A DNA stretch of 64,000 bases from Mycoplasmopsis gallinacea (lineage in GTDB: Bacteria > Bacillota_I > Bacilli_A > Mycoplasmatales > Metamycoplasmataceae). Location: positions 744,001 to 808,000 of the forward strand of contig NZ_LR214950.1 of the NCBI RefSeq assembly GCF_900660495.1, given 5' to 3'. The notes under the pieces are model-generated. The model was not told where the DNA came from, made no database searches, and worked only from the letters and a program-made list of their open reading frames with translations. Position 1 is the first letter of the stretch; each line of letters begins with the position of its first letter. Made by a program: the position numbers and the translations under genes. Shown here piece after piece: positions 1 to 10,252 of the stretch.

Positions 1-1
1 T

Positions 2-484
2 CAGGTTTCAAAAGTAGATTTAAATGAAATTGAGCACTATAAAAGTGTGTTACACGAAAACAACTTAGATTCTTATTATAATGATCCAGATGTTCAAAAC
101 TTTTTAAATCAAATTAACAATCATGATCAAATAATTATATCTTCAGCCATTATAAATTGTAGTTTAAGCCCAATTTTAAGGAACTTTCTAGATTCCGTTG
201 CTATTCCAGGGAAAACTTTTACATACAAAAAAGACCAAAAGCCAGAATATGATTTTTCGCAAAAGAAAGTGCATTTAATCATTGAATCAGGTGGAGAAAA
301 TGATCCGCGTGATCTAACTAGTCCACTTTATTACTTTAGAAATGTGATGATTTTATTGGGATTCCAAAATTTTGCTTGCACAATAATTGAAAATACAGAT
401 GTAGATCCAGAGATTAAAAAAATGGGTTCAATTGCTTATAGTGAAAAAATTTTAGATGAGGTAGTTGCTGAAATTTCGAAATAA
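2..484 (+). CDS. FMN-dependent NADH-azoreductase (AcpD/AzoR family), 5' truncated
   Basis: The frame is open to the left edge, so the N-terminus lies outside the window. The visible 160 residues match the C-terminal two thirds of flavodoxin-fold azoreductases: a segment resembling the substrate-loop 'NFSxPxxLKxxxDxxxxxGxTF' (here NCSLSPILRNFLDSVAIPGK), then an 'ESGG' loop and a conserved region around GFQNF. Such enzymes use FMN to reduce quinones or azo compounds with NADH in the cytosol. A GTG at 47 is internal and unlikely to be the start. A strong hairpin follows the stop, so this gene closes its transcription unit. Family assignment is firm; the physiological substrate is unknown. Confidence 0.85.
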   Translation, partial: QVSKVDLNEIEHYKSVLHENNLDSYYNDPDVQNFLNQINNHDQIIISSAIINCSLSPILRNFLDSVAIPGKTFTYKKDQKPEYDFSQKKVHLIIESGGENDPRDLTSPLYYFRNVMILLGFQNFACTIIENTDVDPEIKKMGSIAYSEKILDEVVAEISK

Positions 485-540
485 GTTATAAAGTAATTGA
501 TATTCAAAACATTCATAAAACGAAAGTAATCTTAGTATTA

Positions 541-580
541 CAAAACACCGCTTCCTAATTATTGGGGAAACGGTGTTTTT
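541..580 (+). terminator. Rho-independent terminator after azoreductase
   Basis: AAAACACCG and CGGTGTTTT arms enclose a short loop, followed by a T-rich tail, 57 bases after the azoreductase stop. Confidence 0.8.
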
Positions 581-604
581 GTATATCGTAATTTGTTTAT
601 TTTA

Positions 605-1756
605 TTAATGCTCTTGATTAATTTGTTTTTGAGTATCTTTTTTGGAATAAATGAAAGCATAAAGTTGAATTACCATTATTACAGCCAAAGAACTAGTTAA
701 ACAGAAATGGTAAAATAGGTAGCCAATATTGATAAATCCTATTCCGAAAATAAAACCAAGAATTCAAAGTGTGCTTCCGATGTAAATTAAATTAAAACGA
801 TATTGCGGCTTTCCAAAAAGATAAAGAATGACAAATAAGCAAAGCACATAAATAATTAAAGCTATATAACAAATAACTCAAATTAAAGTTAATGAAAGTT
901 GATTATGAATGCTAAATTCAAAATCTAAACTTAAAAGACTAAGAGCTATAAATATTAAATAGTGAATAAAGAATAACCAATAAACTCTTTTATTGCCTTT
1001 GTGATGATCAATCATATTGTCAAAAAACAATGTGTAATATAAAAATAAAGAACCACAAAATAAAATAGCCAAAATCCCTTTTCAATCTAGGTGTTCAAAA
1101 TAGTGAGATAAAACAATAAGCATTTCACCAAAGAAAATGATTGTAAGCAGATTTAATCTTTCAATTGCATGTGGTAAATTAATTGGTTTTTCCTTTACAA
1201 TAAAACGAATGAAGTGAGGAACAAGTCAAGTAATAATCAAAATCACAATTGCAGGATAAATACCTACTGAGTAGCTTAGTTGTGAAATTGAAGCTATTGC
1301 AATCCCAATTACAGAGAAAAATGAAATGTGAATATAAAATGCTTTACGATATTCGCAAGCTTCTTTGTTTGCAAATAAAAAGTAAATAAACTGCGCTACA
1401 AAACTAAAGACTATAAAACTAAATGCTAAATTAAACCTGGTAAAACTTTCTTCTCAATTATTATTAATTGAATAAGAAATATACATAATAATAGCCATAT
1501 CGATTAGCATAAATAGTTTTTCAACAAAGGTATCCCTGCCATACCGATTGATAAAAATGGTTTTAGTAACCCAAACGTTGATTAAACTGATAAGCACTAA
1601 GCCAAACTTTAAAAAATCTTGAAAAACTATTTTACTATGGTCATCATGTTCAAAAATATTCACAAACCGTGAAATAGCTAAAACAAAAATTAAATCATAA
1701 AATAATTCAGCAAGCGAAACTTTTTTAACAAAATTTACTACTGCTTGTTTCATCAT
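605..1756 (-). CDS. LtrA-family (low temperature requirement A) membrane protein
   Basis: A 383-residue protein read through several TGA (Trp) codons with no TAA or TAG until 605. The N-terminus shows the LtrA hallmark 'VSLAELFYDLIFVLAISRF', and the rest is a succession of about ten hydrophobic helices. This length is usual for the family (about 380). LtrA proteins were named from Listeria low-temperature growth mutants; their molecular function is not established. The start has tandem ATG codons (1751-1756); the second is equally possible. It is a single-gene unit between the azoreductase terminator and the obg terminator. Confidence 0.8.
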
Positions 1757-1859
1757 AATTTATTCCTTTCACCTAATATTTTTATTTTTAAATTTTATAT
1801 TTTTTCACTTATCTAAAAAGCTATTTACAAGCATTTTAATATATAGGAATATTATTACA

Positions 1860-1904
1860 AAAAATGACGAATTACTCTATGTATTAGGGTTATTCGTCAT
1901 TTTG
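1860..1904 (-). terminator. Terminator after obg
   Basis: AAAATGACGAAT and ATTCGTCATTTT arms with a T-run on the minus strand, 40 bases downstream of the obg stop. Confidence 0.75.
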
Positions 1905-1943
1905 AATTATTTAAGTGTAAACTAATAAACTATTTGCCTAAAA

Positions 1944-3209
1944 TTATTGTTCATCTTCTCACTCGAATTGGAATCCATAAATTGAAATGGTATCACCTTT
2001 AGTTACTCCTTGACGTACAAGTTCTTCTCATACACCAATTTTCTTTAAAATGTTGTTAAAACGAACAAGGTTATCATATGTGTTAATTGGGATTTTGTGA
2101 TAAAGCTCTTCAACTTTTTTACCACTAACTTCGAAGTAACCTTTGTAAGGATTTTTTACCACATAATCAGGTTCGAAAGTAATTTCTTTTACTTCATTTT
2201 CACTATTGTCAATTGGATCATAATCTGTGTGAAGAATCATTTCTCATAAACCTTTTTTCACAAGGTTAAGGTTTTCTTTGTTAATTGCTGAAATAGGGAT
2301 TACAACAAGATCTGGGTATTTTTCTTTGAATGCTTGCATGTGAGCTTCAAAAGAAGGAAGATCTGATTTATTTGCAACAATTAATTGTTTTTTATTTTCC
2401 AGTTTTAAATTATAGCTGTGTAGTTCTTGGTTAATTGTTTCATAATCTTCAATTGGATTTTTGTCTTCTGAACCAAAATCAATAATATGAGCAATAACAC
2501 GACAACGTTCAATATGTTTTAAGAATTGAATACCAAGCCCTTTACCTAAAGCAGCTCCTTTGATAAGACCTGGTAAGTCAGCAACTGTAAATGAATTTTC
2601 ATATCATTGGACCATTCCGAGTTGAGGTACTAAAGTGGTAAATTCATATTCAGCTACTTTTGCTTTAGCATTAGAAATAGCATTTAAAAAGGTACTTTTA
2701 CCTGCACTTGGTTTACCAACAAGACCAACATCTGAAAGAATTTTAAGCACAATTTCTGCTTCATATTTTTCACCAGGCATTCCATTTTCGGTAGTTCTAG
2801 GCGCAGTATTTTTAGCGGTTTTGAATTTAGTGTTTCCTCTACCACCTTTTCCACCTTTAGCTAATAAATACGGCTTATCAGGTTCGATAACATCAGCAAC
2901 AAGTTGTTTACCTTTGTATACTAAAGTTCCAATTGGTACTTTAACATATGTGTGTTTTCCATTAGCCCCATATAAGTTTTTTGGACCACCTTTTACACCA
3001 TCTTCAGCTACTATGTGTTTATTTTTGTAAAAGCTTAAAAGGGTATTTTTACCAAGGTCACCAACGAAGTAAATATTACCTCCGTTACCACCATCTCCAC
3101 CGTCAGGACCACCTTTATCAACGTGAGCTTCACGACGGAATGACATCATTCCATCACCACCCTTTCCAGCTTGTAAAACGATCTTAATTTCATCTATAAA
3201 ACGCGCCAT
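1944..3209 (-). CDS. obg: GTPase Obg/CgtA
   Basis: 421 residues, the normal length. The N-terminal glycine-rich Obg fold is clear ([17 protein letters not shown]), followed by a G domain with P-loop 'GKPSAGKST' near residue 165 and a C-terminal OCT-type domain ending in an acidic tail (WEDEQ). Obg is an essential GTPase that associates with the large ribosomal subunit and links ribosome assembly to stress signalling. A good Shine-Dalgarno (AAGGAG) precedes the ATG. The C-terminal half is recovered only by reading TGA as Trp. Downstream of secDF but separated from it by no strong promoter that I can see. Confidence 0.95.
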
Positions 3210-3265
3210 ATTACTCCTTTTTTAAAATGTAATTTAAATTATACAAAATTCCCATGAAAGCAAAG

Positions 3266-3290
3266 AAAAAAGCTAGCTTGGCACTAGCTT
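3266..3290 (-). terminator. Terminator overlapping the secDF stop
   Basis: Arms AGCTAG/CTAGCT with a T-run on the minus strand; the first arm overlaps the TAA stop of secDF. Confidence 0.65.
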
Positions 3291-5892
3291 AATATTTGAA
3301 ATCATTAATTCCTTTAAATGTTTGTTCTTCAGGTTTGTTGATATTTCAGTATCCAGTTTGAATTCTCTTTTGAATTCTTCTTTGTCTGAATAATTCTAAT
3401 TTGCTTCATACTCATGAGCAAATGAAAATTGATGAATAAACCCCAATTAAAATACCAAAAAGCATAACGATGTTAAAGGTAAAGTTAGTTGCATTTTTAA
3501 ATGCAAGTAAGGTAGCTACTGCAAAAAGAGTTGTTCCTGATGTAAATAAACTTCTTTTTAAAGTATCTGCAATACTTGAATTAATTATGTCTTTAATATC
3601 TTTTTTATCTAAAATTTTGTTTGCATATTTGTTTTGGATTTTTTCTCTAATTCTATCAAATGTCACAACTGTATCGTTGATACTTAAACCAAGAATTGAC
3701 AGCACAGCAGCAACAATAATTGTTGATACTTGTAATCTTGTAATAACAACGAAAGCAATTACCATTAAAAAGTCGTGTAATAAACCAATAATTGCAGCAA
3801 TTGAGTAAGTTCAATTCATTCTCACAAGAATGTAAATAACAATACCGATAAAGCTAATTCCTGTAGCGATAAAGGCGTTAAGCACTAACTTATTAGCTTC
3901 AGCAGCAGATACAAGGTAGTTAGTTACGATTAAATCAGAATTATAATCATTAATTAAGTTTTTGATTTTATCGGCACTATTTGTAAGATCTTGTGATGTC
4001 TTAATTGATAAAACATAATTTAATGAATTTGAATCAGCGCTTTGGATTGAAATAACTTTTTCTGGGTTTAGTAAATTTAAATCGCTTGCATTTTTAACAA
4101 GTAAAGCTTTTAATTCATTTGCTTGATCAAGTGTAAATTCTTGACCTTTAGCAACATCAGCATTTACTAAGAAGTTAATTCCGCCACTAAATTCGATTGA
4201 ACGGTTAATTCCAGCACTGAATTCTTGTCCTTGGACTGCAAAAATAGTAAAGACAATTGAACCAGCAATAATAAATATTAATGAAAGAAGAGCGAATCAC
4301 TTAGCGTTTTTAAGATAATCAGCTTTATTGACTAAAATGCCTAATTTTGAAGTGTGTTTAATATATCTTTTTCTAATTCCTAAAAGGTATAAACGATCAT
4401 TGAATGCACCGGTTCCGACAAGCATAGTAGCTAGGAAACGGGTAAAGACAAGCATAACTAATAATGTAAATAAGATAGATAAAATAAGAGTTATACTAAA
4501 TCCTCTAACATCTTTTGTCCCTAAGAAGAACAAGATAAACCCAACAATGATTGTTGTGATGTTTGCATCCATAATTGATGAAATAGACATTTTGTTTGAA
4601 TTTTTAAAGGCTTTATTTATCGTATCACCACTATAAACTTCTTTCTTAAGTCTTTCAAATGTTATGACATTTGCATCAACACTAATTCCAATTCCGATAA
4701 TTAAAGCGGCAATTGTAGCTGGTGAATATTCACCTCTAAGTACTGTAAACATTAAAAGTGTTAAGAAAATGTATAAAGCTATACTGATTGTGCTTAACGC
4801 GCCTAAAAGACCGTAGTTCACAATCATAAAAAGAGAAATTACAGAGAAAATAACAATACCAGCAATAATTGCATAATCAAACGCTGTGTTATTTAAGTTT
4901 GCATTTACATACACACTTGATAATAACTCTAAATCATAACTACTTAAACCAAAGTTGATTTTATTAGCTAATTTTTGAGCTTGAGCAGCTGTGAAATTAC
5001 CATTAATAATAACTTCTTTTGAGTTAATTGGTGAATTTACAGAAGCTGAACTAATTAAGAAAAGTTCATTAACAGCAATAACATTTTCTTTTATAGCATT
5101 AGCTCTATATTGTTTTGTCCCATCAATTTCATATTCTTCATATGGTTTTTCATTAACGTGAATAAAGTTTCATAAGTTGTGATTTGCATTGTTTCATTCA
5201 ACTGGAAACTCTGTTTTAGCAATATTTATAAGTTTCTCAATATCAAGTCACATTAACACTAAGTTTTGACCTGTCAATTGCTTATCTTGTTGTGATAAGT
5301 ATTGGGTGGCTCTTGTTCATTCAGCCACTGCATCATTATCGCTTAATGTAATTTGAACTGATTCTTTACCATTTTGATTTGTGTACTTAGCACCATTTTG
5401 TTGAAATGGAGGAACTCAATTAATTGGTTCACCATTTTCTAATGAACCCTCTTCGGTGAATTTACCATTGTAAAAAAGAGGTTTCATATTAATGTCAGTA
5501 ATGGTTAAAAGTGGTTTTTCAACAATTTCAGATTCGAATTCTTTTCTTTCTGCATCTGAAATTTCACCACTTTTTGTAATTCTAATTTTTCCATCACCTT
5601 CAGTTGAAACAGATATACCATTTAAACCTGTACCACCTGTAAGACGATTAAATAATGAAGTATTAACTTGTTCAGTTAAAGTTTTATCAGCATTTTGATT
5701 GGTTTTACTATCTTTAATTTGAACACGAACTTCAATACCACCACCATAATCTATCGACTTATTAACATTTTTGCTAACAAAAAAAACACTACCAAAAGTG
5801 ATAGCTAAAAAAGTAGAAATAATAGTGATTGCACTAATTAATCATCTTTTTCAATTTGTAAGTGCAAAGAATTTTTTTATTCTTTCTATCAT
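3289..5892 (-). CDS. secDF: Fused protein-export membrane protein SecDF
   Basis: 867 residues; I scanned the frame and found no TAA/TAG. SecD and SecF are joined in one polypeptide, as in other mollicutes and Bacillus. The N-terminal helix is followed by a large extracytoplasmic P1-type domain, then the SecD membrane block with 'ALIIGIGISVDANVITFERLKKE' features and the SecF block with 'LSILGLSINDTVVTFDRIREK'. These are the family-specific GxSxxxxV and D/R motifs of the proton-driven export motor. It works with SecYEG/SecA (secA is at 38508). The start could instead be the in-frame ATG at 5910; neither has a clear Shine-Dalgarno. Confidence 0.93.
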
Positions 5893-5954
5893 ATTAATAA
5901 ATATTACCATATTTTGAGCTTTTAATTAGTATTAAATATTACTCAAAAGAAGAG

Positions 5955-6908
5955 TTATTTATGCAATTTTTGTCTAATTAAATAGTCAATACCTTTGCTT
6001 GTAATTCTTCTTCCTCTAGAATTTTTTTCAATTAGCTTTAAATAAAGCAAAATAGGTTCAATTTCATTTATTATGTTCTCTTTTGAGTTCAGTAAAAGTC
6101 CGCAAAGTGTATCTAATGATACACATTTTTCTTCAAATCCATCTTTTAAAATGCTCATATATTCAATGTGATCTTTTGTGAGTCCAAATTCATATAAATC
6201 CAAATTCTTAAAGGTTTTCATGATAATTCTTTTGTCAATTTCTTTTTGCTCTTGTGAAATTGAAAAATCATTGATTCTTTTTAATAAATGATTAGCAAGT
6301 CTAGGTGTAGATCTTGAATATTCAGCAATTAAGCGGATAAGGTTTTCTTGAATTTCGATTTTGAGTGCATTTGAAGATTTTTGAATAATCTCTATCATAT
6401 TTTCAAGTGTATATGATGAAAGTCTACATAAATAACCAAAGCGATCTTTAAAAGGCTGTACAATTTCATTTAATTTAGTTGTAGCACCAATTAATGTGAA
6501 TGGTTTAAGCTTCATTCTCATTGCTTTACTATTGCCTTCTGCACCTATAATTAAGTCAAAAACGAAATCCTCCATTGCTGAATATAGGAATTCAACAACT
6601 CCTTTATTGATACTATGAATCTCATCAATAAAAACAATATCATTTTCTTTAAGTATTGATAAAATACTGATTAAATCAGACTTTTTCTCTATGTTTGACC
6701 CTTGCACATAGTGAATGTTATTATCCGATTCATTAGCGATAATAGTAGCAAGAGTAGTTTTTCCCATCCCAGGCATTCCATAAAAAAGAATATGATCAAT
6801 TGGCTTATTTTGAACCTTAGCGCTTTTAATCATTACTTGTAGTGTTTTTTTAATTTTTTCTTGACCAATAAATTCTTTAAAATTAAGCGGCCTTAGATCC
6901 AAGTTCAT
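5955..6908 (-). CDS. ruvB: Holliday junction branch migration helicase RuvB
   Basis: 317 residues, a standard length. AAA+ core with Walker A 'GMPGMGKTT' near residue 45, Walker B 'IVFIDEIH' and sensor/arginine-finger segment 'STPRLANHLLKR', followed by a C-terminal winged helix. RuvB hexamers pump DNA through Holliday junctions with RuvA. Its start overlaps ruvA by 26 bases, which indicates translational coupling. RuvC was not seen in this window, consistent with its frequent absence in mollicutes. Confidence 0.95.
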   Translation of the reverse strand: MNLDLRPLNFKEFIGQEKIKKTLQVMIKSAKVQNKPIDHILFYGMPGMGKTTLATIIANESDNNIHYVQGSNIEKKSDLISILSILKENDIVFIDEIHSINKGVVEFLYSAMEDFVFDLIIGAEGNSKAMRMKLKPFTLIGATTKLNEIVQPFKDRFGYLCRLSSYTLENMIEIIQKSSNALKIEIQENLIRLIAEYSRSTPRLANHLLKRINDFSISQEQKEIDKRIIMKTFKNLDLYEFGLTKDHIEYMSILKDGFEEKCVSLDTLCGLLLNSKENIINEIEPILLYLKLIEKNSRGRRITSKGIDYLIRQKLHK

Positions 6909-7485
6909 TTTGACCCTTAGTTGCTATTATTTTAATGCTATCTTCAACCATTTGGTCAATATTAGTTTTTGTTTTTAAGTTTTCTAAAGCATATTCAATT
7001 TGTTTTTTCTTAAATCCTAATGTTTCAAGCGTTTTTGAAACTTCAGAGATGTTATTTAAATCTTCCTTAGTTTTTTTAGAAATATTAGAAGTAATTTTTG
7101 CTCATTTTCTTTGTAATTCATTGCAAATATTTTTTGCAACTTTTTCTGAAACGAAGTTAATGGTAGCAAGATCGCTTCATTTATCTTCAGCAATTCATGA
7201 AGCAACTAATTCTCATCCTTTATCAAGAATTGCCATAGCTATTTTTGGACCGACTTTGTCAATCGCGATTAAATCAACAAAAAGAAGTCTTTCCTTAAAA
7301 TCTTTAAATCCATATGTGTTACATAAATAATCAGTTCTGTAATCATATAAATATAATTTGATTTTTTGTCCTACATTATAGCGAGATTCATTTGCTACAT
7401 TAACAATGTGTCCTTCACCTTTATTTTCTAATATTAAGTTGTTAAAGTTTTTATATACAATTTCTCCAATTTTATAAAGTATCAT
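6883..7485 (-). CDS. ruvA: Holliday junction DNA-binding protein RuvA
   Basis: 200 residues recovered across several TGA codons. The N-terminal OB-like domain contains 'VYKNFNNLILENKGEGHIV', then a helix-hairpin-helix segment 'GPKIAMAILDKG'. A C-terminal RuvB-interacting helical domain follows. RuvA tetramers bind four-way junctions and load RuvB. The gene ends 26 bases inside ruvB, giving the classic ruvAB order on the minus strand. Sequence is more divergent than ruvB, as usual in mycoplasmas. Confidence 0.9.
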
Positions 7486-7546
7486 TTTCTGCCTCCATCT
7501 TTAACATATAAAAATTGGAGAATTTGCTTAAAAAAGTACAAAAAAT

Positions 7547-7568
7547 GAACAAAACCGTCGTTTTGTTC
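7547..7568 (-). terminator. Terminator after rpmF
   Basis: GAACAAAAC-N4-GTTTTGTTC with a T-run on the minus strand, between rpmF and ruvA. Confidence 0.75.
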
Positions 7569-7589
7569 ACATTAATGCATTTTATATTA

Positions 7590-7793
7590 TTATTTAGCAA
7601 TACGGTCTTGGTTTGCAACAAAACCAGCAACTTTTTGTCCTTTATAGAATCCACATTCTCTACATACAACGTGTTGTTCTTTCATCATTGTACAGTTTGG
7701 GCAAGCTACAAGGTTAGGCATTGTTAATGCACTGTGAGAATTTCTTTTGTGTTTACGTTGTTTAGAAGTCTTACGTTTAGGAACAATAGCCAT
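7590..7793 (-). CDS. rpmF: 50S ribosomal protein L32
   Basis: 67 residues beginning MAIVPKRKTSKQRKHKRNS, typical L32. Four zinc-ligand cysteines are retained as CPNC and CREC pairs. The chosen ATG (7791-7793) sits 4-5 bases after a near-perfect AGGAGGTG Shine-Dalgarno; an upstream in-frame GTG would place the ribosome site inside the gene and is rejected. Has its own terminator. Confidence 0.96.
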   Translation of the reverse strand: MAIVPKRKTSKQRKHKRNSHSALTMPNLVACPNCTMMKEQHVVCRECGFYKGQKVAGFVANQDRIAK

Positions 7794-7922
7794 TTTCACC
7801 TCCTTTAAAAATTTTCATGAAAATTTGTTTTCTCTATTATACTCAATATTTTTTAAACACTAAGTTTTTTAGTTAATAAAGATTGCTTTTTAATTTTATC
7901 AAATATAAAAAATAACAAAAAT

Positions 7923-9125
7923 TTATTTTTTATACACAACAGTCATAGTTATAGGAGCATGATCGCTTATTTTTCTAACTATATTAAAATCTGAGTCAGA
8001 AGCAGTAGAATTTTCTTTTTTAAATAACTGACGGTATTTTAAGCGATCATATTTTTCCGAATATTTATTAAACATATTAACAATGTCATATTTAAAAAGT
8101 TCTTTGTACTGTTGTGAAGGATTTTCGTTTGCATCGATTACATCAAGTTTTTTACCTTCTATAAAAAGAAACTTGTCATATGGGTTTGCATAAGGGTTTG
8201 AACTACTTGATCCTAAACTAGTTTCATAAATTTCTAAATCAACTGAATTGTAGTAAGTTTGGTATTTATTAATATCTTCAAAGTGTTGAAAAATAGCATT
8301 ATTATTAGGTTTAATATTTGTATCCCCGCCAAAAATAATAGTGGTTTCAGGATCGACATATTTTTTCACAAACTCAAATACTTGTGCAAGTCCAAAAGCT
8401 TCTGATACTTCTTGACTTCCTTGTCCTGATTTACTAATATTTACTCCTTGATAATTATCTGGCAGTTTTACATCACTTTCACCATTTTTAGAATTACTAT
8501 CTGGTGAATCAAAGTGCGCAAAAATAGTAGCAACTTTAGCACCATTTACTTTGTTTTCAAAGTAGTTTATCATTGGAAATCTTGTATAAGTTGTATTTTT
8601 ATCCGCACCAACAAATTTTATAGGTTGCTTAAATGACATTTGATTTTGAGTTAAACCATTAAAATTAATAGGTTTAAAAACATTTTGGTCATAAAGAACA
8701 GCAATTTGCTCTCTTGAGTTTTCAAAATCCGGATTAACTGCATCATTTTCATTTTGAATAATTGAAGCGTAATTATGCTTACTTTGAAGTTTGTTTAACC
8801 TTTCAACAATGTTTGCAACTTTATCTCCTGCTCCGTGATTAATTTCAGTTAAGCCAATAATTGAAGAATCTAAATTAGCAAGAATTTCAGTGATTCCTGT
8901 TACTTTTAATGAACCTTTATTTGAATTTTTACCACCATAATTAAGGATGTTTCAATGAGTTATGTTAAATCCTTCTTTATTCAATGAAATATTTTTATTT
9001 GTGGTGGTTTGCTCTGTTTTGAAAAATTTATCATAAACAAAATAACCACCAATTGCAATAGCAGCAATTGCTACTGAAGCAACTGAAGAAATTATTGGTG
9101 CTTTTTTCATTCTTTTCTTTTTCAT
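7923..9125 (-). CDS. Membrane-anchored nuclease (MnuA-like, endonuclease/exonuclease/phosphatase fold)
   Basis: 400 residues. The N-terminus is a lysine-rich stretch followed by one hydrophobic helix (about residues 10-29), so the catalytic domain should lie outside the cell. The DNase I-like fold is visible in order: 'THWNILNYGG', 'IGLTEINHG' (metal-binding Glu), 'FGGDTNIK' and C-terminal 'ISDHAPITMTV' (catalytic Asp-His). Mycoplasma membrane nucleases of this kind degrade host DNA to obtain nucleotide precursors, which these bacteria cannot make. The start has AAGGGGA a few bases upstream; an alternative in-frame ATG lies 15 bases later. Divergent from tmcAL across a 53-base promoter region containing a perfect palindrome. 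Confidence 0.85.
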
Positions 9126-9150
9126 TATTCCCCTTTTCTTTGTTTTCTAA

Positions 9151-9170
9151 TAATACTAAATTTAGTATTA
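9151..9170. promoter_or_regulatory. 20-bp perfect palindrome in divergent promoter region
   Basis: TAATACTAAATTTAGTATTA reads identically on both strands and lies midway between the divergent starts at 9125 and 9179. It overlaps the apparent -10 box of tmcAL (TATTAT, 9166-9171), so it is well placed to be an operator. Which protein would bind is unknown. Confidence 0.5.
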
Positions 9171-9178
9171 TTTAATAT

Positions 9179-10102
9179 ATGTTTTTAAGAGAAAAAAGGC
9201 CACATGTAGGTATAGTTGTAGAATATAATCCCTTTCATAATGGGCACATTTATCAAATTGAACAAATTAAAAAAATGTTTCCAAATTGCAAAATAACTGT
9301 TGCAATGAGCTATAAATACTCTCAAAGAGGTGAAATAATCATAGCTCCTTGAAGAGTAAGAAAAAAATATGCTAAAAAATATGGTGTAGATAAATTTGTG
9401 AAGCTTCATACTGATATTTCAGCTCAAGCTGCTCATATTTTTGCATCTGAAGCTGTCTTAAAATTAGCTAAAAAAAGTATCAATTACTTAGTTTTTGGAT
9501 CTGAAACCAACGATGTGGATTTATTTTTAAAAATTGCTAATTTAATTAAAAATAACTCAGATCAATACAACCTTCTTATTAAAAAATATTTAAAACAAAA
9601 AGGTAATTCTTTTCCTAGAGCAACTAATTTAGCTTTAAGCGAGCTTTCAGGAAGCAATATCACAATGCCTAATGACATTTTAGGTCTTGAATATGTCAAG
9701 ACCATCGTTAATCACAATTTGGATATTACTCCAATTTCAATTTTAAGAACGATTGATTTTCATTCCGAAGAGACAAATAATCAATTTGCTTCAGCTTCAA
9801 AAATTCGTTCAATGCTTGTAAACGGTGAAGATATTTCTCCTTTTACCCCTATACCTAGGTATAAAATGACTTCTAAAAATATTAGTGATACTTACAAAAA
9901 GTTCCAAAAAATTGTTATCAATACTCAAAAAGAAAAGCTCGCAAAAATGAAGATGATCACTGAGGGAATGGAAAATTTATTTAAGAAAAACATTCATTTA
10001 GAAACTTATGAAGAGTTTGTAGAAGCCTGCGTTTCTAAGCGTTATACCCGCAGTAGAATTAAGCGAGCTTATCTTTTTGTTTTGCTTAAAAAATATAAAT
10101 AA
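9179..10102 (+). CDS. tmcAL: tRNA(Met) cytidine acetate ligase TmcAL-like nucleotidyltransferase
   Basis: 307 residues. The N-terminus carries the nucleotidyltransferase HxGH signature in '[19 protein letters not shown]', characteristic of the TmcAL (formerly UPF0348/YlbM) family, which activates acetate with ATP and makes N4-acetylcytidine at the wobble position of elongator tRNA-Met. The protein is shorter than the roughly 400 residues of Bacillus homologues but similar to other mycoplasma versions. The ATG lies only 7 bases after a TATTAT -10 box, with no Shine-Dalgarno, so the mRNA may be leaderless. Confidence 0.8.
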
Positions 10103-10108
10103 TTGCAT

Positions 10109-10138
10109 AAAAACCGAAAACTCAAGTTTTCGGTTTTT
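10109..10138 (+). terminator. Terminator after tmcAL
   Basis: AAACCGAAAACT-CA-AGTTTTCGGTTT followed by T residues. Confidence 0.9.
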
Positions 10139-10252
10139 TAGTGTGGAATATATTACATATGCACAAGTTAAAATAAATTGAAAATACTTTTTTAAAAAAT
10201 AAAAAGCATAAAATAATTTATAAATTATAAAAAAATAAAAAAGGAAGGAAAA

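Noticed and set aside
2635-3187. Plus-strand ORFs opposite obg
   Set aside because: They mirror the obg coding strand, have no ribosome site and no similarity; shadows of a conserved gene.
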